From NCBI GenBank assembly GCA_022822665.1, contig JAJEAR010000064.1, forward strand, positions 62,001-126,000: a stretch of 64,000 nucleotides of DNA, written 5' to 3'. Below are positions 19,401 to 25,890 of this stretch, in pieces. The position numbers and the translations under genes were made by a program. This stretch comes from Alphaproteobacteria bacterium (lineage in GTDB: Bacteria > Pseudomonadota > Alphaproteobacteria > Thalassobaculales > Thalassobaculaceae). Below the pieces are notes generated by a model. It was not told the origin of the DNA, ran no database searches, and saw only the letters and a list, made by a program, of their open reading frames with translations. How positions within the stretch are numbered: position 1 is the first letter of the stretch; every line of letters begins with the position of its first letter.

Positions 19401-19423
19401 ACGGGGAGCGGCTGCATGGCTGA
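16403..19423 (+). CDS. soxA: Sarcosine oxidase, alpha subunit
   Basis: 1006 residues, full length, from a GTG that overlaps the soxD stop. In order: an N-terminal ferredoxin-like region without cluster cysteines ([20 protein letters not shown]), an NAD-binding fold beginning [22 protein letters not shown] near residue 176, and from about residue 610 a GcvT-like tetrahydrofolate-binding half ([26 protein letters not shown], and [14 protein letters not shown] near the end). The alpha subunit carries NAD and passes the formaldehyde-level carbon to tetrahydrofolate. No folD, glyA or purU gene follows, unlike many sox operons, so the folate product must be handled elsewhere. Confidence 0.96.
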   Translation: [1006 protein letters not shown]

Positions 19424-20006
19424 ACTCGCGAGATGCTCGGCACTCGCCGGAGTGCTCGAGCCCGGGCTGCACGGCAGGCCCGACTTCAGGGGACCGGGCA
19501 TTGTGCTCGCCGAGCGTCACCCCATGTCGCTGGTCGAGATCGCCGCGGCCTCGGACGAGGTCTCGGGCGCCATGTGCGAAGAGGTTGCCGGGATCCTCGG
19601 AATTCGCCCGCCGGCGGAGCCCGGCACCGCCACCGGGACCGGGAGGCCGCGCATCCTGTGGACCGGGCCCTGGCGCTGGCTGGTGGTGGAGCCGGAGAGC
19701 CGCGACCTTGCCGGGATGCTCGAACCGGCAGCCGGCGCCAGCCGCGACCTTTCACATGCCCGCACGGTGCTGCGGCTCGGCGGCCGGGACGTTCGCCGCC
19801 TGTTCATGAAGGGCGCGCCGCTGGACTGGCACCCGTCGGTGTTCGTGCCCGGCTGCTGCGCACAGACAGCGATGTTCCACCAGTCGGTCCTGGTCGACTG
19901 CCGCCAGCCCGAGGTATTCGACCTGTTCGTCGCCCGCGGATACGCCCGCGACTTGTTGGAACGCGTGATCGATGCGGGTGCCGAGTACGGCGTGCAGGTG
20001 TCCTGA
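19416..20006 (+). CDS. soxG: Sarcosine oxidase, gamma subunit
   Basis: 196 residues. The ATG lies inside the end of soxA (8-base overlap), which indicates translational coupling. The protein has the weakly conserved GcvT-like fold of SoxG; recognisable parts are GPWRWLVVEPE near residue 88 and DLSHARTVLRLGG near 110-122. It is the final subunit of the complex. Its stop codon lies only eight bases from the convergent stop of the dioxygenase gene. Confidence 0.92.
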   Translation: MAELARCSALAGVLEPGLHGRPDFRGPGIVLAERHPMSLVEIAAASDEVSGAMCEEVAGILGIRPPAEPGTATGTGRPRILWTGPWRWLVVEPESRDLAGMLEPAAGASRDLSHARTVLRLGGRDVRRLFMKGAPLDWHPSVFVPGCCAQTAMFHQSVLVDCRQPEVFDLFVARGYARDLLERVIDAGAEYGVQVS

Positions 20007-20029
20007 CCAGGCGGTCAGACCGGCCGGTC
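20004..20029. repeat. Overlapping inverted repeats between convergent stops
   Basis: TGACC (20004-20008) pairs with GGTCA (20013-20017), the arms containing the two convergent stop codons. This is followed directly by the perfect 12-base palindrome GACCGGCCGGTC (20018-20029). No T-tract follows on either strand. A bidirectional RNA hairpin is plausible. Confidence 0.45.
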
Positions 20030-20845
20030 ACCCTTGATCGTCACCCGGTATCCCTGTCGCACCTCCGGGTAGTAGTCCCACATCGCGTGGTGCAGGGTGC
20101 AGCGGTTGTCCCAGAACGCGACCGAGTCCTTCTCCCACCGGAACCGGCACTGGAAGTCCGGCCTGGCGATGTGCTGGAACAGGAAGTCGAGGATTGCCCG
20201 GCTTTCCTCGCGGGTCACCCCGACAATGGACTGGGTGAAGATCCTGTTGACGAACAACGCCTTGCGACCGGTCTCCGGATGGGTGCGGACCACCGGGTGC
20301 TCGTGCGCCGGAAACACCTTGTCCGGCTTGTAGATGCCGGCGCGTCTTGCCCGGTCGATGTAGTTCGGCCCGCCGTCGTGAACCGCGGTCAGGCCGGATA
20401 GGAAGGCCTGCATCGGCGCCGACAGCGCGTCGTGGGCGGCGTACATGTTGGCAAACAACGTGTCCCCGCCGCTCGGAGGTACCTCGAACAGCCTCAGGAT
20501 GCTGCCCATCGGTGGTTCGGCGTCACAGGAGACGTCGGAATGCCAGTCGTCGCCGTTGACCCTGGTGCTCTCGGGCCCCGCCTTGACATGCAGGATTTCC
20601 GGATGACCCTCGATCCCGTTGCGGTCGCGCGCCGGGTGGATGTGCAGCTCGCCGAACAGCCGCCCGAACGCCTTGTGCTGCTCGATGGTCAGGTCCTGGC
20701 CCCTGAAGAACAGGACCAGGTGGTCGAGCAGGGCCTGGCGGACCAGGCCGAGCTCGTTGTCCGACAGGGGACGCGCGAGGTCGAGCCCCGTCACCTCGGC
20801 GCCGATAAGCGGCGTGACCGGTACGATGCTGATCGCGGGTTCCAT
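20015..20845 (-). CDS. TauD/TfdA family Fe(II)/2-oxoglutarate-dependent dioxygenase
   Basis: 276 residues, close to TauD (about 280). The metal triad is intact: WHSDVS gives His102 and Asp104, and NRCTLHHAMWDY gives His252. Arg267 in YRVTIKGD is the 2-oxoglutarate anchor. The enzyme hydroxylates a small substrate with O2 and 2-oxoglutarate; TauD relatives act on taurine, aryloxyacetates and similar acids. I chose the ATG at 20845, which has ACGGAG upstream. It is the third gene of a minus-strand operon (ten bases after the ThDP enzyme). A paralogue of similar size lies at 31637-32464. Confidence 0.93.
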   Translation of the reverse strand: MEPAISIVPVTPLIGAEVTGLDLARPLSDNELGLVRQALLDHLVLFFRGQDLTIEQHKAFGRLFGELHIHPARDRNGIEGHPEILHVKAGPESTRVNGDDWHSDVSCDAEPPMGSILRLFEVPPSGGDTLFANMYAAHDALSAPMQAFLSGLTAVHDGGPNYIDRARRAGIYKPDKVFPAHEHPVVRTHPETGRKALFVNRIFTQSIVGVTREESRAILDFLFQHIARPDFQCRFRWEKDSVAFWDNRCTLHHAMWDYYPEVRQGYRVTIKGDRPV

Positions 20846-20855
20846 CACGGCTCCG

Positions 20856-22508
20856 TCAGGTCGAGTACTGGGCGAACCGCTGGGTACCGGCACGCGCCCG
20901 ATAGTCGGTCTTCACGTTGACCACGGCAATCATGCCCTCGTCGACCTTCGCCTGGGCGCGTTCCAGCGCGCCGCGGATCTCGCCCGGATCCTCGACGTAC
21001 TCGGAATAGCAGCCCAGTGCCTCGGCCATATGGTCGTAACGCGTGTATCCGAGGTCACGTCCCGGCTTGGTCCCGTCCGGATCGGCGGTCCAGCCGCCGT
21101 TCAGGCTGATCACGCACATCAGAGGGATCTTGTGGCGCACTGCGGTGTCGAGTTCCATGGCATTCATGCCGAACGAGCCGTCACCATGCACCACGATCAC
21201 CTGGGTGTCCGGCTTGGCGAGCTTCGCGCCGACACCGAATGGCAGCCCGACCCCCATTGTGCCAAACGGCCCGGAGTTCAGTCGGTGACCCGGGGCAAAG
21301 GTGGGCATGGACTGGCGGCCGTAGTTCAGGATTTCCTGGCCGTCGACGACCAGGATGGCGTCGCGGTTCATGAAGTTCTTCACCTCCTCGCACAGGCGCA
21401 GGGGATGGATCGGAACCGCGTCGGACAGGCTGTTCGAGCCGGGACTCGCCCGCTTCGAGGCCTCGCCCTCGGCCAGGGTCTCGCGCCACGCTGCGTAGCG
21501 GTCAGGCGTGACCCTGCCGTCGAGCGCCGCGTTGATCTGGCCGAGAACCGCGCGGGCATCACCGACGATGCCGATATCGACCGACCGCGGGCTTGTGCTC
21601 ACCTCCTCCTCGTCGACATCGATGCGCACGATGGTGGCGTCGGCGTTGAACCTCGGCGGAGCGGCATGGCCGATGATGTAGTTCATCCGCGTCCCCACCA
21701 CCAGGATCAGGTCGGCGTCGCGGAATGCCGTCGACCGCATGGTGAGGAACGAACAAGGGTGATCCTCCGGGATCACGCCGCGGCCCTGCGGGGTGGTGTA
21801 GAACGGCATGCCGGTGGCATCGACGAACCGGTGCAGCTCGTCGCTGGCATCCGACCACAGGATCCCGCCACCGGTCACGATCACCGGACGCCGCGCACTG
21901 GCCAGGGCCTCGACGGTCTGCGCCACCTGTTCCGGCGAGGCGTGCGGCCGCGCCCGCGCAAGCGGCCGGCCGCAGATGGTCCAGTCGACCTCCTCCTCGT
22001 CGATGCGCTCGTACAGCAGGTCACCCGGGAAATCGAGGTAGACCGGACCGGGCTTGCCCGCCATGGCCTTCTGCAGCGCCACGTTCACCATCTCGGGAAT
22101 GCGTTTCAGGTTGTAGACCCGCTCCGCCCACTTGGTGCAGGGCTTCATCATCGCGAGCTGGTCGATTTCCTGGAACACCTGCCTGCCGTACTGGCGGTAC
22201 GGGCTCGACCCGCCGATGGCGACCAGCGGCACGCAGTCGACGTAGGCGTTGGCCACCCCGGTGATCAGGTTGGTCACCCCCGGTCCGCTCGCCGCCATGC
22301 AGACGCTCGGCTTGTTCAGCAGCCGGCTGTAGGCCTGGCCCATCAGGGCGGCAGCCTGTTCGTGCCTGACGTCGATCGGGCGGATGCCCTCCTTGATGCA
22401 GGTCTCCTCGACCAGGAGCATCGGGCCGCCCATGACGAAGAAAAGGTCCTGCACATCTTCCCTGCGAAGTGCCTTGGCGAGGATTTCGGAACCGGTGAGT
22501 TGCGCCAC
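20856..22508 (-). CDS. Thiamine-diphosphate-dependent enzyme, acetolactate-synthase / oxalyl-CoA-decarboxylase superfamily
   Basis: 550 residues with the three-domain POX-type layout. The N-terminal Pyr domain has VRHEQAAALMGQAY, whose Glu near residue 50 activates the cofactor. The central domain starts near 190. The PP domain carries GDGSFGMNAMEL ending with LNGGW, the ThDP/Mg2+ motif. The protein lies downstream of a formyl-CoA:oxalate-type CoA-transferase, so an acyl-CoA lyase or decarboxylase (oxalyl-CoA decarboxylase or 2-hydroxyacyl-CoA lyase type) is more likely than amino-acid synthesis. No small ALS regulatory subunit is present. The exact reaction is not decided. Confidence 0.85.
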   Translation of the reverse strand: MAQLTGSEILAKALRREDVQDLFFVMGGPMLLVEETCIKEGIRPIDVRHEQAAALMGQAYSRLLNKPSVCMAASGPGVTNLITGVANAYVDCVPLVAIGGSSPYRQYGRQVFQEIDQLAMMKPCTKWAERVYNLKRIPEMVNVALQKAMAGKPGPVYLDFPGDLLYERIDEEEVDWTICGRPLARARPHASPEQVAQTVEALASARRPVIVTGGGILWSDASDELHRFVDATGMPFYTTPQGRGVIPEDHPCSFLTMRSTAFRDADLILVVGTRMNYIIGHAAPPRFNADATIVRIDVDEEEVSTSPRSVDIGIVGDARAVLGQINAALDGRVTPDRYAAWRETLAEGEASKRASPGSNSLSDAVPIHPLRLCEEVKNFMNRDAILVVDGQEILNYGRQSMPTFAPGHRLNSGPFGTMGVGLPFGVGAKLAKPDTQVIVVHGDGSFGMNAMELDTAVRHKIPLMCVISLNGGWTADPDGTKPGRDLGYTRYDHMAEALGCYSEYVEDPGEIRGALERAQAKVDEGMIAVVNVKTDYRARAGTQRFAQYST

Positions 22509-22542
22509 CTTGCTGTCTCCGGATCAGGTTCTGGAAATGGGG

Positions 22543-22568
22543 CCGGCGAAGCACCCGTGCTTCGCCGG
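22543..22568 (-). promoter_or_regulatory. Perfect 11-bp hairpin between CoA-transferase and ThDP-enzyme genes
   Basis: CCGGCGAAGCA (22543-22553) is the exact reverse complement of TGCTTCGCCGG (22558-22568), with a four-base loop. It sits 53 bases after the CoA-transferase stop in the 113-base gap. No run of T follows on the minus strand, so an mRNA processing or attenuation element is more likely than a full terminator. Confidence 0.6.
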
Positions 22569-22621
22569 TTGGATGCGTCGCCGCGCCGGAGCGGCAACCG
22601 TCTGGATGGGGATCCGGGGGG

Positions 22622-23848
22622 TCAGACCGCGCCCGCACGGCGCAGTTCGCCGATCTCGTCCTCACCCATCTCGAGCCACTCCGACAGCACGCTGTCGACG
22701 TGCTCGCCGAGCAGCGGCGACGGCGGCACCGGCAGGTGCCCGCCATTCACTCTCACCGGCCAGGCCGGCATCTTGTAGGAACCCCGCTCCGGGTGATCCA
22801 TGTGCTGCATGATACCGCGCGCATTCAGGTCCGGGTCGTCGTAGAGCTCGGCAACGTCAAGGACCGCGCCGCAGGGCACGCCGCATTCGCCGATCAGCTT
22901 CATCGCCGTACGCTTGTCGTACTGGCGAGTGAACTCGGTGAGAATCTCGTCGATCGCCGCGTCGTTCGCGGCCCGTTCCTTCGGTCCCGCGAACCGCGGA
23001 TCATCGATCAGGTCCTCGCGGCCCAGCAGCTTGCACAGGCGCGCCCAGTGATGGTTCCCGGCCCTGGTGGTGTAGATGTAGACGTAGTCGTTCTTGCCGC
23101 CCGGCTTGCACGGGAATATTCCGACCGGCGCATTCCCGGTCGTGAACAGCTTGGCGCCCGCCCGTGGCGCCGCGGTGCCGTGCACGTCGCGGTACGCATA
23201 GGCAAGACGGCTGTACTGGGTCATTGCGTCCTGCATGGCAAGTTGCAGCACCTCGCCTTCACCGCTGGCCTGCTGGCGGTACAGCGCACCCAGGATGGTG
23301 ATTGCCATCAGCATCCCGGTCCCGGTATCGGCAAGGGTCACACCGGGCTTGCACGGCGCGCCGTCCGGCTCGCCGGTGATCGACAGCACCCCGCCTGCGG
23401 CCTGGCCGATCATGTCGAAGGAAAGGAAGTTCTCGTACGGGCTGCCCTCGGCAAAGCCCTTGACCGACGCGTAGATGATCGACGGGTTCTCGGCGCGGAT
23501 GTCGTCGGGGCCGAGCCCGAGCCGTTTCGCCACTCCCGGCGCGAAGTTCTCGATGAACACGTTGGCTTCACGCGCCATCCGCCGGATCAGCGCCACCCCC
23601 TCGGGTGTCTTCAGGTTGCAGGTGATGCTCTTCTTGCCGGAGTTGAACTGCATGAAGTAATAGGAATCGATACCCTGGCGTTCGGACGTGGCGAACCGGC
23701 CGGCATCTCCGCCCTTCGGATTCTCGATCTTGACCACCTCGGCCCCGAGCCACGCGAGGGTCTCGGTACAGGACGGTCCGGCCTCGAACTGTGTCATGTC
23801 CAGGACCCGAACTCCCGAAAGCATCGCATTGCCGCCATTCGCCGTCAT
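22622..23848 (-). CDS. Family III CoA-transferase (CaiB/BaiF, formyl-CoA:oxalate transferase-like)
   Basis: 408 residues. The N-terminus VRVLDMTQFEAGPSCTETLAWLGAEVVKIE is the hallmark of class III CoA-transferases. GVTLADTGTGMLMA near residue 175 contains the catalytic aspartate that forms the acyl anhydride. YYFMQFNSGKKSITCNL is another family motif. The enzyme moves CoA between a donor acyl-CoA and a carboxylate. The ATG at 23848, preceded by GAGGATATC, begins the family-like text; a longer open frame upstream has none. It is the first gene of the minus-strand operon with the ThDP enzyme and dioxygenase, and divergent from the P450. Confidence 0.92.
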   Translation of the reverse strand: MTANGGNAMLSGVRVLDMTQFEAGPSCTETLAWLGAEVVKIENPKGGDAGRFATSERQGIDSYYFMQFNSGKKSITCNLKTPEGVALIRRMAREANVFIENFAPGVAKRLGLGPDDIRAENPSIIYASVKGFAEGSPYENFLSFDMIGQAAGGVLSITGEPDGAPCKPGVTLADTGTGMLMAITILGALYRQQASGEGEVLQLAMQDAMTQYSRLAYAYRDVHGTAAPRAGAKLFTTGNAPVGIFPCKPGGKNDYVYIYTTRAGNHHWARLCKLLGREDLIDDPRFAGPKERAANDAAIDEILTEFTRQYDKRTAMKLIGECGVPCGAVLDVAELYDDPDLNARGIMQHMDHPERGSYKMPAWPVRVNGGHLPVPPSPLLGEHVDSVLSEWLEMGEDEIGELRRAGAV

Positions 23849-24173
23849 GATATCCTCGCTCCCCGCGATCGTAAGCAGGGCCGCACGGACCTGTCCGGAG
23901 GACTGCAATCCGAACGCCGCGTCATCCCTGCGTTTCGAGCGCACCCATGCCTTGGCGGGACACGCCGGCGGATCGCCAGTATATCCGCGTCCATGGCGGC
24001 ACGCGTGTGAAGGGCAGCAGGCTATCGACATCGGGGCCTCCTGTTCAAGCCCAATGCGAGAAATTCCTCCCGTGAGACCAGCCGGTTTGCGGCTTTCGCT
24101 CCCGCGTGCTTTCGCGGACACGGCCGATCACGCATACTCGTTTCGGTGAGGACCGCGTAAGGGGATATGCGCC
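23849..24173. other. Divergent intergenic region
   Basis: This region of 325 bases between the CoA-transferase and P450 genes must hold promoters in both directions. No confident -35/-10 pair, operator or RNA element was recognised. The minus-strand frame remains open but its text is not CoA-transferase-like. Confidence 0.4.
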
Positions 24174-25589
24174 ATGGCGCAGACAGATAGTGTCCTGATG
24201 CGAATCCGCGACCTCCCCGGCCCCGGGGGATTGCCGATCATCGGAAACCTGCACCACCTGCGCCTCAATCGCCTGCACCTCATAATGGAAAACTGGGCCG
24301 AACAGTACGGCCCGATCTACCGGGTCCGGTTCGGGCGCCATCCCATGGTCGTGATCTCGGACAGTGACGCCATCCAGTCCGTCCTGATCCGGCGCCCGCA
24401 CCTGTTCCGCCGCACCCGCCGGCTGCAGTCGGTAGCGAGCGAAATGGGGCTGAACGGCGTGTTCGCCTCCGAGGGTGAGGACTGGCGACGCCAGCGCCGA
24501 CTGGTCACCGCAGCTCTGGGACGCGCCAAGTTGACGGCGTTCTTTCCGAAGCTCGCCACGACGACGGCCCGCCTGCAGCGGCGCTGGGAGCGGGCGGCGG
24601 ATCTCGGCGAGCCGGTGGACCTGTGCCGGGACCTCATGTTCTTCACTGTCGACGTGACCACCCAGCTGGCGTTCAGGGTCGACGCCAACACGCTGGAAAC
24701 GGACGGCCCGACGATCCAGCGGCATCTCGACAAGGTGTTTCCCATCCTGCACCGGCGCGTCAACGCGCCGTTCCCCTACTGGCGGCTGTTCCGGCTTCCC
24801 TCGGACCGGGCGCTCGAGCGGGCACTTGCGGCGGTTGAGGGCGAAGTCGAGGCCATGATCCGCTCGGCGCGAGAGCGCCAGGCGGCGGCACCCGACAGCG
24901 AACCCGAGGACTTCCTCGAAGCCATGCTTGCCGCCGCCCGAGACGAGGGTTCGGGCGTGTCCGACGCTGAGATCTTCGCCAACGCCGGAACCCTGCTGCT
25001 TGCCGGCGAGGACACCACCGCGAACACCATCGCGTGGGCGATAGACTACTTCACCCGCTACCCGGAACTGTTCGAACGCGCCCGGGCCGAGGTCGACGCA
25101 CTCATCGCGCCGGCCGAGGCGCTCGCGAATGTCGAGCAGGCAAACCGGTTGCCGTTTGTCGACGCGTTCTGCAACGAAGTGATGCGCCTGAAACCCGTGG
25201 CTCCCCTGCACACCGCCGAGCCGCTTGACGACATCGATCTGCTCGGCTGCGCGATCCCGAAGGGCACCGTCATCATGTTGCTGATGCGCCATGTCGCGCT
25301 GCAGGACGAGAACTTCGCCCAGGGCCGTCGCTTCGACCCCGATCGCTGGCTCGAATCCCGCGACGGGCGCGCACATGACCGCCGCGCCTTCTCGCCGTTT
25401 GGCGGAGGTCCGCGCATCTGTCCAGGCCGTTCGCTCGCGCTGCTGGAGATCCGGACGGTTCTCGCCATGCTGTGCCGGAACTTCGACCTCGAGACGGTCG
25501 AGACGGATCCGGAAGTCCGTGAGCATCTCGCCTTCACCATGATGCCGGCGGGCCTGCGGGCGCAGCTGCGGCGGCGCGCCTCACCCTGA
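24174..25589 (+). CDS. Cytochrome P450
   Basis: 471 residues. All landmarks are present: proline-rich hinge LPGPGGLPIIGNL (about 14-26), I-helix LLLAGEDTTANT (about 277-288) with the Glu/Asp-Thr oxygen-activation pair, K-helix ExxR in NEVMRLKP, and haem loop FSPFGGGPRICPG with ligand Cys416. There is no N-terminal membrane anchor, so the protein is soluble, and no fused reductase. The hinge and haem motif resemble the CYP4/CYP102-like group acting on fatty-acid-like chains, a loose inference. No ferredoxin or reductase gene lies nearby. GGGGATATGCGCC precedes the ATG. Confidence 0.95.
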   Translation: MAQTDSVLMRIRDLPGPGGLPIIGNLHHLRLNRLHLIMENWAEQYGPIYRVRFGRHPMVVISDSDAIQSVLIRRPHLFRRTRRLQSVASEMGLNGVFASEGEDWRRQRRLVTAALGRAKLTAFFPKLATTTARLQRRWERAADLGEPVDLCRDLMFFTVDVTTQLAFRVDANTLETDGPTIQRHLDKVFPILHRRVNAPFPYWRLFRLPSDRALERALAAVEGEVEAMIRSARERQAAAPDSEPEDFLEAMLAAARDEGSGVSDAEIFANAGTLLLAGEDTTANTIAWAIDYFTRYPELFERARAEVDALIAPAEALANVEQANRLPFVDAFCNEVMRLKPVAPLHTAEPLDDIDLLGCAIPKGTVIMLLMRHVALQDENFAQGRRFDPDRWLESRDGRAHDRRAFSPFGGGPRICPGRSLALLEIRTVLAMLCRNFDLETVETDPEVREHLAFTMMPAGLRAQLRRRASP

Positions 25590-25890
25590 ACCACGACACC
25601 GACGCAGCCCGCCCGGCACCGCATGTCCGACACAGTCCGGGCGTTCCCGGATCACGCCCGCCCCCCGGGAACAGGTCCGCGCCGGCATCCGCGAAAGACC
25701 GCACACAGACTGTCTTCGCCGGACGGTGGCGACGGAAGCGAGGTCTTTTCCTGCCGCTCGGATGCTGTGCTACTGTGGCCGCCTGCCGGGGCGCCGATTC
25801 CGCGCGACGCCGAGTCGCGGGTTCGCGCAGGCCTGTTGGACGCCGATGTGCTGACGAACCTGCCCCCGCACCTCAAATCTGGGAGGACCA
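25590..25890. other. Intergenic region before ABC transporter 1
   Basis: These 301 bases between P450 and the binding-protein gene probably hold the promoter of the transporter operon. The only clear element is the ribosome-binding site GGGAGG about eight bases before the ATG at 25891. Confidence 0.4.

Noticed and set aside
20856..22508. Calling the ThDP enzyme ilvB or oxc
   Set aside because: There is no ilvN partner and no decisive substrate residues; sequence inspection alone cannot separate these subfamilies.
20619..22778. Long plus-strand frame opposite the ThDP enzyme
   Set aside because: The minus-strand product has complete ThDP-enzyme motifs; the plus frame has none.
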